A DNA stretch of 64,000 nucleotides, taken from Desulfobacterales bacterium. GTDB taxonomy: Bacteria > Desulfobacterota > Desulfobacteria > Desulfobacterales > Desulfosarcinaceae. The position numbers and the translations under genes were made by a program. The notes under the pieces were generated by a model, which saw only the letters and a program-made list of their open reading frames with translations, was not told the origin of the DNA and searched no databases. Shown one piece after another: positions 51,968 to 60,480 of this stretch. The DNA lies in NCBI GenBank assembly GCA_016218685.1, contig JACRDD010000004.1, positions 372,001 through 436,000 of the forward strand, written 5' to 3'. How positions within the stretch are numbered: the first letter of the stretch is position 1; every line of letters begins with the position of its first letter.

Positions 51968-52441
51968 TTACGCCTGCTTCAAGGTTTCGATGTCCAGCTT
52001 GGTCATCTTGAGCAGGGCCTGCATGACGCGTCCCGCTTTGGCGGGGTCCTTGTCCAGCAGCAGTTCTTCTAACACGTTGGGCACGATCTGCCAGGAGACG
52101 CCGTACTTATCTCTGAGCCAGCCGCACGACTCTTTTTCTCCGCCCGCGGAGAGTTTCTCCCACAGCTCGTCCACTTCGGCCTGGTTCTGGCAATTGGCGA
52201 TGAAGGAGATGGCCGGCGTGAAGGTGAACATCGGGCCGCCGTTCAACGCCAGGAAGGCTTGGCCGTCGAGTTCGAAACCGATGGCCATGACCGACCCCTG
52301 GGGTCTTCCGGAGACTTCCGCGCTGGCTTTGTCATAGCGGGAAACGCTGTTGATTTTAGAGTTTTTGAAAATGGAGGCGTAAAACTGGACCGCCTCCTCC
52401 GCCTCGCTGTCGAACCACAAACAGGGTGTGAATTTATTCAT
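51968..52441 (-). CDS. VOC-family (PhnB/glyoxalase-like) protein
   Basis: Protein of 157 aa of the vicinal-oxygen-chelate superfamily, PhnB/3-demethylubiquinone-9 methyltransferase-like branch. Markers are [42 protein letters not shown] and [11 protein letters not shown]. The enzyme role is unknown. Its ATG overlaps the upstream YciI stop (ATGA, 52438-52441), and GGAGG lies just before. Together with the flanking YciI genes it forms one ECF42-linked operon. A fused YciI-VOC relative lies at 54513-55400. Confidence 0.88.
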   Translation of the reverse strand: MNKFTPCLWFDSEAEEAVQFYASIFKNSKINSVSRYDKASAEVSGRPQGSVMAIGFELDGQAFLALNGGPMFTFTPAISFIANCQNQAEVDELWEKLSAGGEKESCGWLRDKYGVSWQIVPNVLEELLLDKDPAKAGRVMQALLKMTKLDIETLKQA

Positions 52442-52830
52442 GATGCCTCCTTTCGGCGCCGCTCGCTTTCGGCAATCATCGCTGCCAGGTCCTCGACGGG
52501 CCGGATCTCGAAGGGGCCGGCCTTTACGCCCGGGTGTCTGGACATCAGTTGGATGGCATGATTCAGGTCCCGGGCTTCGAGCACGAGGATGCCGCCGATC
52601 TGTTCCTTGGTTTCGGTGAAGGGACCGTCGGTGGTAGATACTTTGCCGTCGCGCCAGCGCAGGGTGATCGTGTCGCGGGCGCTGGCCAGCGCTTCGCCGC
52701 CCGCGAAGTGGCCGTTCTTGCGCAGAACGTCGTCGTAGGCAAAGCATTCGTCCATCATCGCGTTGCGTTGGCGTTCGGGCGTTGCGTTCCACTTGTCTTC
52801 GTCTATGTATCCCAAGCATATGTATTTCAT
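52438..52830 (-). CDS. YciI-family (DGPF domain) protein
   Basis: Protein of 130 aa: [11 protein letters not shown], then [31 protein letters not shown], and [11 protein letters not shown] near the end, with a short charged C-terminal extension. AGGAGG six bases before ATG 52830 sets the start. It is the first gene after the TGTCGA-N17-CGAC element at 52892-52918 and overlaps the VOC gene by four bases. It is probably a direct target of the sigma factor encoded immediately upstream. Confidence 0.9.
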   Translation of the reverse strand: MKYICLGYIDEDKWNATPERQRNAMMDECFAYDDVLRKNGHFAGGEALASARDTITLRWRDGKVSTTDGPFTETKEQIGGILVLEARDLNHAIQLMSRHPGVKAGPFEIRPVEDLAAMIAESERRRKEAS

Positions 52831-52891
52831 GGTTGCCTCCTGGTGACTCGATTGCATCGCGTCTTTGTTTTTTGGGTGCTTTCATCGGATA

Positions 52892-52918
52892 GTCGTTCGA
52901 CACGGCCCAAAATCGACA
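52892..52918 (-). promoter_or_regulatory. Candidate ECF42 promoter for the YciI-VOC-YciI operon
   Basis: On the minus strand TGTCGA (52918-52913), 17 bases, CGAC (52895-52892). As I recall, published ECF42 promoters have TGTCGA at -35 and CGA/TC at -10. The same element with the same spacing stands at 54411-54437 on the other strand. Confidence 0.65.
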
Positions 52919-52939
52919 AGCTGGAAAAAGCAGCCGATT

Positions 52940-54190
52940 TCAATCCGAAAGCGCCTCCAGTCGCCCCAGAAGAAATCTTCGCTCCGGTCCTTGCCGCGTC
53001 AGCCCCAAGGCACGTTCGTAAGCGGAACGAGCCTGGGCCGTTCTTCCGAGTCGCCGGCACAGGTCGGCCTGGGCCGCATGCGCCAGGTGATAGTCCGAAA
53101 GCGCGCCACTAGCCAGGAGGGCATCGATCAACGCCAGGCCCGCTTCCGGTCCGTCGCGCATGGCCACCGCCACGGCGCGGTTAAGGGTCACCACCGGCGA
53201 CGGTTCCAGGCGCTGCAACAGGTCGTAATAACTGACGATCCTCCCCCAATCGGTAGCCGACACGTCGGTGGCCCGGGCATGCACCGCGGCAATGGCCGCC
53301 TGGAGCGTATAGGTACCGAACCGGCGCGATGCGAGCGCCTGTTCCACCAGCGTAAGGCCTTCGTCGATCTGTGCCCGGTTCCAAAGGGTGCGGTCCTGGT
53401 TCTCCAACAGGATCAAATCGCCGGAGGGCGAGGTGCGCGCCTCACGCCGGGACTCCTGCAACAGCATCAGCGCCAGCAGGCCGACCGCTTCGGGCTCGGG
53501 CAGCAACCCGGCCAGCACCCGGCCCAGGCGAAGGGCTTCGCCCGAAAGGTCCGGCCGGGTCAGCGACGTGCCCGACGAGGCGGCATACCCTTCGTTGAAC
53601 ACGAGATAGATCACGCGCAGCACGGCATCGAGCCGCTCCGGCAGCTCTTTGGCGGCCGGCACCCGGTAAGGAATCCGGGCCTCCCGGATTTTGGCTTTGG
53701 CGCGCACGATGCGCTGGGCCAGCGTGGGCAGGGGAGTCAGAAAAGCGTGGGCGATCTCTTCGGTGCTCAGCGCGCACACCTCGCGCAGGGTCAGGGCCAC
53801 CTGGGCATCCGGCGAAAGGGCCGGGTGACAGCAGGCGAAGATCAGGCGCAAGAGGTCATCGGCTACGCTCTCGATCGCGTCCACCGGGAAATCGTTTCCC
53901 GGGGCCGCCGGCGGCCGCGCAAGATCGTCCAAGGCGTCGAAGCGGGCGCGCCGCCGAAGATGGTCGATGGCCTTGAAACGCCCCACCGACACCAGCCAGG
54001 CCCTGGGGCTGGCGGGAACGCCCTCCGACGGCCACTGTTCCAGGGCCGCCCGGAAGGCCTCATGCAGCGCCTCCTCGGCCAGGTCGAAATCGCCGAGCCG
54101 TCGAATCAGGGTGGCAAAGACCCGGCGCGACTCGGCACGGTAGATCGCCTCCACCGTTGCCCGCATTCGATCGGCAAGATCTGTGCTCAC
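52940..54190 (-). CDS. ECF42-type RNA polymerase sigma factor with long C-terminal extension
   Basis: Protein of 416 aa. The sigma-70 region 2 is seen in RLGDFDLAEEALHEAFRAALEQWP and GRFKAIDHLRRRAR, region 4 in TLREVCALSTEEIAHAFLTPLPTLAQRIVRAKAKIRE. About 230 more residues follow (ERLDAVLRVIYLVFNEGY ... DWGRIVSYYDLLQRLEPSPVVTLNRAVAVA), the helical, TPR-like extension (DUF6596) that defines this ECF group. No anti-sigma gene is adjacent, as is usual for ECF42, where the extension is thought to control activity. GTG at 54190 or ATG at 54166 may be the start. YciI/VOC genes lie on both sides behind matching promoter elements. Confidence 0.92.
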   Translation of the reverse strand: MSTDLADRMRATVEAIYRAESRRVFATLIRRLGDFDLAEEALHEAFRAALEQWPSEGVPASPRAWLVSVGRFKAIDHLRRRARFDALDDLARPPAAPGNDFPVDAIESVADDLLRLIFACCHPALSPDAQVALTLREVCALSTEEIAHAFLTPLPTLAQRIVRAKAKIREARIPYRVPAAKELPERLDAVLRVIYLVFNEGYAASSGTSLTRPDLSGEALRLGRVLAGLLPEPEAVGLLALMLLQESRREARTSPSGDLILLENQDRTLWNRAQIDEGLTLVEQALASRRFGTYTLQAAIAAVHARATDVSATDWGRIVSYYDLLQRLEPSPVVTLNRAVAVAMRDGPEAGLALIDALLASGALSDYHLAHAAQADLCRRLGRTAQARSAYERALGLTRQGPERRFLLGRLEALSD

Positions 54191-54512
54191 CGGCCCTGCT
54201 CCCGGGATGCCGGCCTCAGGAAAGCGTCATATTGGATTGGCTTGGGCGGGACGAATTTCGGGTGTTCCTTTCCGGGCATGGCCCATTTTAAAAAAGGATA
54301 ATGAAGATCCGCTTTTTGGCAAGAATGCCCTCCCGGCGGCATCGACCGGTTGCGATGCGCCGGTCCGATTCCTACCCTTGTCCTGCCGGTCGAATAAATC
54401 CGACCAACGATGTCGAAATCGCCGGGCACCATTCGACTGTTATACAAAGCAGCGGCCCAAGCGGTCTTTCGGGCCGCACCGTCGTCCGACATTTCAACGA
54501 AAGGAGCCTGCC
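54191..54512. other. Intergenic region between sigma gene and YciI-VOC fusion
   Basis: About 320 bases, open in the frame of the fusion gene but without a family-like sequence. It holds the candidate ECF42 promoter at 54411-54437; no clear promoter for the sigma gene itself was found. Confidence 0.5.
54411..54437 (+). promoter_or_regulatory. Candidate ECF42 promoter for the YciI-VOC fusion
   Basis: TGTCGA at 54411-54416 and CGAC at 54434-54437, 17 bases apart, about 75 bases before the ATG at 54513. Same boxes and spacing as the element at 52892-52918. Confidence 0.65.
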
Positions 54513-55400
54513 ATGCGTTTCATGATAATTGTCAAAGCCACCAAAGAATCAGAAGCCGGCCAAATGCCGGAAGAAGCCTTGATCGCCGAAATGGCCAAGT
54601 ACCATGAGGAACTGGCCGCCGCCGGCGTGCTGCGCGATGCCTCCGGTTTGCACTCCAGCGCCAAAGGGTGGCGCATCCAATACGCGGGCAAGGAGCGCAC
54701 CTTCGTCGATGGGCCCTTTGTCGAAGCCAAGGAGCTCATCGCCGGCTACACGATCATTGAAGTCAACTCCCGGGAAGAGGCAGTCCAATGGACCCGCCGA
54801 TTTCCCAATCCGGCCATCAATGCCAAGCAGGGCGAGATCGAAGTGCGCCAGATGTTCGAACTGGAGGATTTCGGCCCCAGCGAAGGTATCGAACGTTTTC
54901 GCAAAATCGGCATGGGAAACAATATCCAACCCGTCCAGCCCATTCCCTGCGGCATGCACACGGTGACGCCCCATATCGTCTGTGCCGGGGCGGCCGAGGC
55001 CATCGAGTTTTACAAAAAGGCCTTCAATGCCGAAGAAGTGATGCGGGTCCCGGGGCCGGCGGGCAAACTGGTTCATGCCCAGATCCGCATCGGCGATTCC
55101 ACCGTGATGCTGGTGGACGAGTTCGCCGAATGGGAATCCTTCGGGCCCAAAACCCTCAAGGGCTCGCCGGTGACCATCCATCTTTATGTCGAAGAGGTCG
55201 ATAAGTTTTTCGCCAGGGCCGTGGAAGCCGGAGCGAAGATAATTATGCCGCTGGAGAACACATTCTGGGGCGATCGCTATGGGGTCCTGCTCGATCCCTT
55301 CGGCCATCACTGGTCCTTGGCCACCCATGTGCGCAATGTGAGTCCGGAAGAGCTCCGGCAGGCGGCGCACAAGATGTTCAACGATTCGACGCCCCACTGA
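54513..55400 (+). CDS. YciI (DGPF)-VOC fusion protein
   Basis: Protein of 295 aa with two parts. Residues 1-120 are a YciI/DGPF domain (MRFMIIVKATKESEAGQMP, RTFVDGPFVEAKELIAGYTIIEV, GEIEVRQMFELEDF). Residues about 145-280 are a PhnB-like VOC domain (VTPHIVCAGAAEAIEFYKKAF, GDRYGVLLDPFGHHWSLATH). A linker of about 25 aa joins them. The separate YciI and VOC genes 2 kb away make the same pair of domains, which suggests that they act together. AAGGAG before ATG 54513 sets the start although the frame is open to 54183. Transcription is probably from the ECF42-type element 75 bases upstream. Catalytic role unknown. Confidence 0.9.
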   Translation: MRFMIIVKATKESEAGQMPEEALIAEMAKYHEELAAAGVLRDASGLHSSAKGWRIQYAGKERTFVDGPFVEAKELIAGYTIIEVNSREEAVQWTRRFPNPAINAKQGEIEVRQMFELEDFGPSEGIERFRKIGMGNNIQPVQPIPCGMHTVTPHIVCAGAAEAIEFYKKAFNAEEVMRVPGPAGKLVHAQIRIGDSTVMLVDEFAEWESFGPKTLKGSPVTIHLYVEEVDKFFARAVEAGAKIIMPLENTFWGDRYGVLLDPFGHHWSLATHVRNVSPEELRQAAHKMFNDSTPH

Positions 55401-55411
55401 AAAGCGAGCGT

Positions 55412-55427
55412 CCGGGCATAGGCCCGG
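55412..55427. terminator. GC-rich hairpin between convergent genes
   Basis: CCGGGC (55412-55417) pairs with GCCCGG (55422-55427) around ATAG, between the fusion gene and the helicase gene. There is no T tract, so termination is only possible, not certain. Confidence 0.3.
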
Positions 55428-55484
55428 GCGCGCATCCCTTCGGCTTGGAGCGCAACTTCCCTGGTGCGTCGTCGATTTGTTCGG

Positions 55485-57953
55485 TTATAGCTGTGCGAGA
55501 CGTTCAAGGTGCGCCAGCACCATCTTGATTTCTGCGTAGGAGCAATCGTGGCCGAGCGCCATTTTTAGCTCCTTTAATGATTTTGTGTGGATACCGGCAA
55601 TCTTCTGCTCGACTGCCTGCCGTTTCTCATGGGCCACGACCCGGTCGATCTCCAATTGCCCCTGGGCCACGAAAAAGGCCAGGTGTCTTTCAATGGTGGT
55701 GGTGCTCAGGCCCCGCCGGGCCGCGACCTGGTGGATGGTCAGGCCCCCCTGGAACAGTTCGAGGCTGGCTTGTTTGGTATCTTCCTTGGCCGCGGACGCT
55801 TCCTTGGGTTTGTCCGCCGGTTTCGGGGTTGCGGGTTCCGGCAAGGATACCGTCTCGATTCCGTGCCGGCGGCGGTACTCCGCCACCAGGGCCGTCAGTT
55901 CAGGCCCGAAGCGGGCCGCCAGGCGCTTGCCGATGCCCTTGATCTTCTTCAGCGACGTCAGGCTGTCGGGCAGGTGCACCGCGATCTGCACCAAGGTTTT
56001 CTGGTGCAGAATCTGGTAGTGGGCCACGCCCTCTTCGGCGGCCTTTTCCTTGCGCCATTGCCGCAAGGCATCGAACAGCTCGGGATGGCCTACATCCGCC
56101 TGGGAGTAGGTGGCCGTCTCGGCTTTGGGTTTGGGTTGATCCACGGCGATGGCTGCGGTCGAGAGCGCCCGCAGGTAGCGGTCGGGGGCGAACACCTCCC
56201 TCAGGGCGTTCACGCCGGCCCGCTTTACCGTGCTCTCCTCGCGCAACTGTTTGAGGGCGTCGTGAATGTTCTTGCGGACTTCCTTGTTGTCCGATTCGAC
56301 AGTGATGTTCTCGATCCAGGGCGAAAGGATCGTTGCGAACTTCTCCTCGAAGTACACGGCCGCTTTGTTCAGTCGATCCAGGATGGCGCCATCGGCCGAC
56401 GGCAACCCCGCGGCGTTGAACATGCCTTGCAACTGGCGTTTAAACTTTTCGCCCACCTCACAGATATCCGTCGTGGTGCGTTGGTGGATCTCGGCGACAT
56501 CGCCGCCGCCCGAGAGCTGTAGAATTTTGGCATTGCCCCGCAGCAGTCCGGCCACGCGGCCGATCAGCCAGCGCATGCGGTCGAAGGTGAAGCACTCCAG
56601 CAGCAATTGCTGTTGATAACGGTTTTGGGCGGCTGCCAAGGCTTCGGCCGAAGGGGTTTGAGCGACCACTTCGCTGACGAAACGCTTCACGGACGGATCG
56701 GTTTTGACGGTAACCGCGGTCAGCGGCGCGCTGAGCACCATGCCCTCCAGGGTCCGGCAGCGGCTCAAGGCCACGTAGACCTGGCCATGGGCGAAGGCCG
56801 CCTGGGCGTCGATGACCGCCTTGTCGAAGGTGAGCCCCTGGCTCTTGTGGATGGTGATGGCCCAGGCCAGCTTGAGCGGATATTGGCGGAAAGTGCCGAT
56901 GACCTTCTGGGAGATTTCGGCCGTTTCAGGGTCGATGGTGTATTCGATATTCTCCCAGGTGGTTTTCTCCACCGTGATCGCCTCCGCATCCCCCGGGCAG
57001 CGCACCTCGATGCTGCCGCTCGATATGCCCGTGACTTTGCCGATCTTGCCATTGAAATAGGCCTTGTCGACCGACATGTCGTTGCGGATGAACATCACCT
57101 GGGCGCCGGTTTTTACTTCCAGGGTGGCGGCGGTGGGAAAGGCCTGCTCCGGGAAATCGCCTTCGGATTCGGCATCGAAAAGGCGGCTTTGGCCCTTGAG
57201 GGCTTTGAGCTTGGCCGCGTTGATGGCCTCGGCGCCGCTGTTGTGGGTGCACAGGGTGATGTAGCCGTCGCCCTCCTTGGGCGTGAAACCGGGGATGTGC
57301 CGGGCGTTGAGCTGCCGGAGGGTCTCCGGATCGAGCCGGTTGTCGCGGACGCGATTGAGCAGTTCGATAAAGCGCTGGTCCGATTGGCGGTAGATATGTT
57401 TGAGCTCGATGGGGATCAGCTCGGTGCGGCCCAGCGCGGTGCTGCTGAAGAAATAGGGCGAGGCGTAGTACTCTTTGAGCATCTGCCACTCCGCCTGCTT
57501 GACCACCGGCGCCAGCTGCTGCAGGTCGCCGATCATCAACAGCTGTACCCCGCCGAACGGCAGATCCGAGCGGCGGTAGCGCCGCAGCACGCTGTCCACG
57601 CCGTCGAGCAGGTCCGCGCGCACCATGCTGATCTCGTCGATCACCAAAAGGTCGAGGCTGCGGATGATGTTCTTCTTTTCCCGCCGGATGCGGTGCTGGC
57701 CGGTATGCACCTCGCTGCCGGGCAGGAACGGGCCGAACGGCAACTGGAAAAACGAGTGCAGGGTGACGCCGCCGGCATTGATGGCTGCAACGCCCGTGGG
57801 GGCTGTCACCACCATGCGTTTGGGCGTCTTGCTCTTGATGGCGTGCAAAAAGGTGGTTTTGCCCGTGCCGGCCTTGCCGGTCAGGAAGATATGGCAGTTG
57901 GTGTTCCGGACGAACTCTTCGGCCAATTGGAGCTCGGGGTTGGGGTTGTTCAT
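55485..57953 (-). CDS. Pif1-like helicase with HRDC and C-terminal helix-turn-helix domain
   Basis: Protein of 822 aa. The N-terminal 450 residues are a superfamily 1 Pif1/RecD-like helicase: Walker A LTGKAGTGKTTFLHAI, Walker B LLVIDEISMVRADLLD, GDLQQLAPV and the late motif TIHKSQGLTFDKAVID with VYVALSRCRTLEGM. A HRDC-like nucleic-acid domain lies about 620-700 (LKKIKGIGKRLAARFGPEL), and a HTH_40 helix-turn-helix tail, as in some RecQ proteins, about 725-822 (QGGLTIHQVAARRGLSTTTIERHLAFF). It unwinds DNA 5' to 3', perhaps at G-quadruplexes or during recombination; the biological target is inferred from the family. Single gene, convergent with the YciI-VOC fusion. Confidence 0.87.
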   Translation of the reverse strand: MNNPNPELQLAEEFVRNTNCHIFLTGKAGTGKTTFLHAIKSKTPKRMVVTAPTGVAAINAGGVTLHSFFQLPFGPFLPGSEVHTGQHRIRREKKNIIRSLDLLVIDEISMVRADLLDGVDSVLRRYRRSDLPFGGVQLLMIGDLQQLAPVVKQAEWQMLKEYYASPYFFSSTALGRTELIPIELKHIYRQSDQRFIELLNRVRDNRLDPETLRQLNARHIPGFTPKEGDGYITLCTHNSGAEAINAAKLKALKGQSRLFDAESEGDFPEQAFPTAATLEVKTGAQVMFIRNDMSVDKAYFNGKIGKVTGISSGSIEVRCPGDAEAITVEKTTWENIEYTIDPETAEISQKVIGTFRQYPLKLAWAITIHKSQGLTFDKAVIDAQAAFAHGQVYVALSRCRTLEGMVLSAPLTAVTVKTDPSVKRFVSEVVAQTPSAEALAAAQNRYQQQLLLECFTFDRMRWLIGRVAGLLRGNAKILQLSGGGDVAEIHQRTTTDICEVGEKFKRQLQGMFNAAGLPSADGAILDRLNKAAVYFEEKFATILSPWIENITVESDNKEVRKNIHDALKQLREESTVKRAGVNALREVFAPDRYLRALSTAAIAVDQPKPKAETATYSQADVGHPELFDALRQWRKEKAAEEGVAHYQILHQKTLVQIAVHLPDSLTSLKKIKGIGKRLAARFGPELTALVAEYRRRHGIETVSLPEPATPKPADKPKEASAAKEDTKQASLELFQGGLTIHQVAARRGLSTTTIERHLAFFVAQGQLEIDRVVAHEKRQAVEQKIAGIHTKSLKELKMALGHDCSYAEIKMVLAHLERLAQL

Positions 57954-58261
57954 TGGATCGTTTCCGAATCTAAAACTCAGGGTTCCATGGCGGTGCGTCA
58001 GCGGTTTGAAGCAACCAAGCGAACATATAGAAGCGGCCCTGCCGTGTCAATGCCGGCGGCAAACCGGGTGCATCTCTTGGCCCGCGAGGCCATGTTTGAA
58101 TTCAGCACATAGCCATCCGTATTAACCTGCATTAGTGTTGATGGCGCGAGACCCGATGCGCGAAGGTGCGACCTGCTCAAGTTTGTGCCCCCTGGCTGCT
58201 TTTCGAATACTCCGCTGCGTTCAAGCCGCTGAGGGATTCGGAGCCCATAAGGACATCCCCC
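57954..58261. other. Intergenic region
   Basis: About 310 bases between the divergent helicase gene and the hybrid kinase. No gene, repeat or clear promoter was recognised. Confidence 0.4.
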
Positions 58262-58381
58262 ATGAATAACGACACGCTTTTGGCCGATCAAGTTCGAAAA
58301 CTATATGACAGCACGGTGTTTGGCTCGGCCGCGACACTGATCAACGGGTCCATCCTCGTCCTGGTGCGCGCGATCACGTGA
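58262..58381 (+). CDS. Detached N-terminus of the hybrid kinase (frameshifted)
   Basis: ATG at 58262 with AAGGA eight bases before it encodes 39 residues (LADQVRKLYDSTVFGSAATLINGSILVLV) that look like the first helix of a membrane sensor continuing in the next gene. Its stop TGA overlaps the GTG of the next frame (GTGA at 58378-58381). In the other frame the text reads RDHVSTLNL, the natural continuation. The shift maps to GCGCGCG at 58366-58372; removing two bases restores one gene from 58262 to 60474. Confidence 0.55.
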   Translation: MNNDTLLADQVRKLYDSTVFGSAATLINGSILVLVRAIT

Positions 58382-60474
58382 GCACCTTGAACTTATGTCT
58401 GTGGCTGGGGGCGGCGCTGCTCGTCAGTATGATCCGCTTGTCGCTTTACAAGGGCTACCGCAAAGCCCGGCCGCATCCGAACGAAGCGCAAAAATGGAAA
58501 AACCTATTTATCGCTTCGCTCTCTCTGTCCGGCATCGTCTGGGGTGCCACGGCCATCTTTCTTTTTCCACCGGGCGCTACCGCCCACCAGGCATTCATCG
58601 CTTTTGTCAGCGGAGGGATGGTGGCCGGCGCAGTCGGCTCGTTTACCGCCGTGCTAAGCGCCTATTACCTGTTCAGCGCGGCCGCCTTGGTACCGATCAT
58701 CGTCCGTTTCTTTCTTATGGGCAGCGAAATCCATATTGCCATGGGGACCATGACCTTGCTCTTTCTTGCGATCATGTCCATGACGGCCCTGCGCACCCAC
58801 CGTGACTACCTCGCGCTGCTTGCTTTGAGATATGAAAACCGCGATCTCGTCGAAGGGCTGCGGCAGGAGGTCCGTCAACGCACCCAAGCCGAAGAGGACC
58901 TGCTGACAAGGAACCAGCAGATCGAAGAGATGGCCCAGGAAGCGTTGCGCCGGGGTGAGGAAAAGTATCGCGAACTGGTGGAAAATATAAACGATGTCTT
59001 GTTTACCATCGCCCCGGATTACCGAACGGCCTACATCAGCCCCATGGTTGAAGTGCTGTTCGGCTACCGGCCTGAAGAAATAGTGGGCCGACCTTTCTGG
59101 GAATTGGTCAATGCAAACGACCGGGCCCGAATTCAGGTTGATTTCGAAAAAGCGATTGGCAAGGAGGCCAGAGCCAACGAGTATCGCTTCGTGAGCAAGT
59201 CGGGCCAGATCAAATGGTGCCGGGTCAGCGTCCGTTCCATAGCCGAAAATGGCGGTGCCAGCATCCAAGGCGTCCTGGCCGATATCACCCAATCTAAATA
59301 TCTGGAGGAACAATTGCAGCGGGCCCACAAGATGGAAGCCCTTGGGTTCCTGGCCGGCGGCGTGGCCCACGATTTGAACAACATTTTAAGTGGTATTGTC
59401 AGCTATCCGGACTTGCTGCTGCTCGATCTGCCCCGGGACAGCCCGTTGCACGAACCGCTGGTCACCATCAGGTCCTCGGGCGAAAGGGCCGCCGCCATTG
59501 TTCAAGACCTTTTGACGCTCGCCCGTCGAGGCGTTTCCTCCACGGCGCTTCTAAATTTAAACGCCATCATCGAGAGCTACCTGCGATCCCCCGAATTCAT
59601 AACGCTGAAAGCGCTTTTTCCGGAAATACGCGTCGAAAAGAATTTGCAGCCCGACCTTTTGAATGTGATCGGTTCAGAGGCGCACTTGTCCAAAACCTTG
59701 ATGAACCTGGTTTCGAATGCGGCCGAGGCCATGCCGAACGGCGGCACCATCACCATCCGCTCGGCCAACCAATACTTAGACCAAACCGTTACCGGGTTCG
59801 AAACCGTCGTCGAAGGCGAATATGTCGTGATCAGCGTCACCGATGCCGGTGTCGGGATCGCGGAAGAGGATCTGGAAAGGATTTTTGAGCCGTTTTACAC
59901 CAGGAAAGTGATGGGGCGCAGCGGGTCCGGGCTCGGCATGGCCGTGGTTTGGGGCACGGTAAAGGATCACGGTGGCTACATCAACGTCCGGAGCCGCAAA
60001 GGCGCGGGATCCAGTTTCGAACTGTATTTTCCGGCCACGCGCAGGTCATTGCCTGAAACCCAGAAGGTTTCATATGAATCCTATGCGGGCCGCGGCGAAT
60101 CGATCCTGGTGATCGATGATGTGAAACATCAGCGTGAGATTGCCGTGATGATGCTTGGCCGCCTGGGCTATCGCGCCGAAGCGGTGGCCGGCGGCGAAGC
60201 GGCGATCGACTATCTGGCCCGCAAGCAGGTCGACCTGCTTATCCTCGATATGATCATGGCACCGGGGATGGACGGCTTGGAAACCTACCAGCAAGTTTTG
60301 AAAATCAACCCGCGGCAGAAAGCGATCATCGTCAGCGGGTATTCGGAAACCGACCGGGTCAGTCAAACCCAGGCCCTGGGGGCTGGGGAGTATATTCGAA
60401 AGCCCTACACCCTTGAGTCCATCGGCCTGGCGATAAAAAAAGAGCTGGCGCGGCAGTGGCAAGGGGGGAAGTGA
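58378..60474 (+). CDS. Membrane hybrid histidine kinase (PAS-HisKA-HATPase-REC)
   Basis: Protein of 698 aa as read from GTG 58378. Five or so membrane spans (about 5-140) form a MASE-like sensor with WGATAIFLFPPGATAHQAFIAFVSGGMVAGAVGS. A PAS follows about 190-310, then HisKA with LAGGVAHDLNNILSG near 325, HATPase with NAAEAMPNGG and GSGLGMAVVWG, and a receiver (about 573-690) with ILVIDDVKHQ and LLILDMIMAPGMDG. There is no ribosome site before 58378, whereas 58262 has one, so the real gene probably starts at 58262 and the two frames are one (see the preceding entry). It converges with the chalcone-isomerase-like gene (6 bases between stops). Confidence 0.87.
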   Translation: MSTLNLCLWLGAALLVSMIRLSLYKGYRKARPHPNEAQKWKNLFIASLSLSGIVWGATAIFLFPPGATAHQAFIAFVSGGMVAGAVGSFTAVLSAYYLFSAAALVPIIVRFFLMGSEIHIAMGTMTLLFLAIMSMTALRTHRDYLALLALRYENRDLVEGLRQEVRQRTQAEEDLLTRNQQIEEMAQEALRRGEEKYRELVENINDVLFTIAPDYRTAYISPMVEVLFGYRPEEIVGRPFWELVNANDRARIQVDFEKAIGKEARANEYRFVSKSGQIKWCRVSVRSIAENGGASIQGVLADITQSKYLEEQLQRAHKMEALGFLAGGVAHDLNNILSGIVSYPDLLLLDLPRDSPLHEPLVTIRSSGERAAAIVQDLLTLARRGVSSTALLNLNAIIESYLRSPEFITLKALFPEIRVEKNLQPDLLNVIGSEAHLSKTLMNLVSNAAEAMPNGGTITIRSANQYLDQTVTGFETVVEGEYVVISVTDAGVGIAEEDLERIFEPFYTRKVMGRSGSGLGMAVVWGTVKDHGGYINVRSRKGAGSSFELYFPATRRSLPETQKVSYESYAGRGESILVIDDVKHQREIAVMMLGRLGYRAEAVAGGEAAIDYLARKQVDLLILDMIMAPGMDGLETYQQVLKINPRQKAIIVSGYSETDRVSQTQALGAGEYIRKPYTLESIGLAIKKELARQWQGGK

Positions 60475-60480
60475 ATAGCG

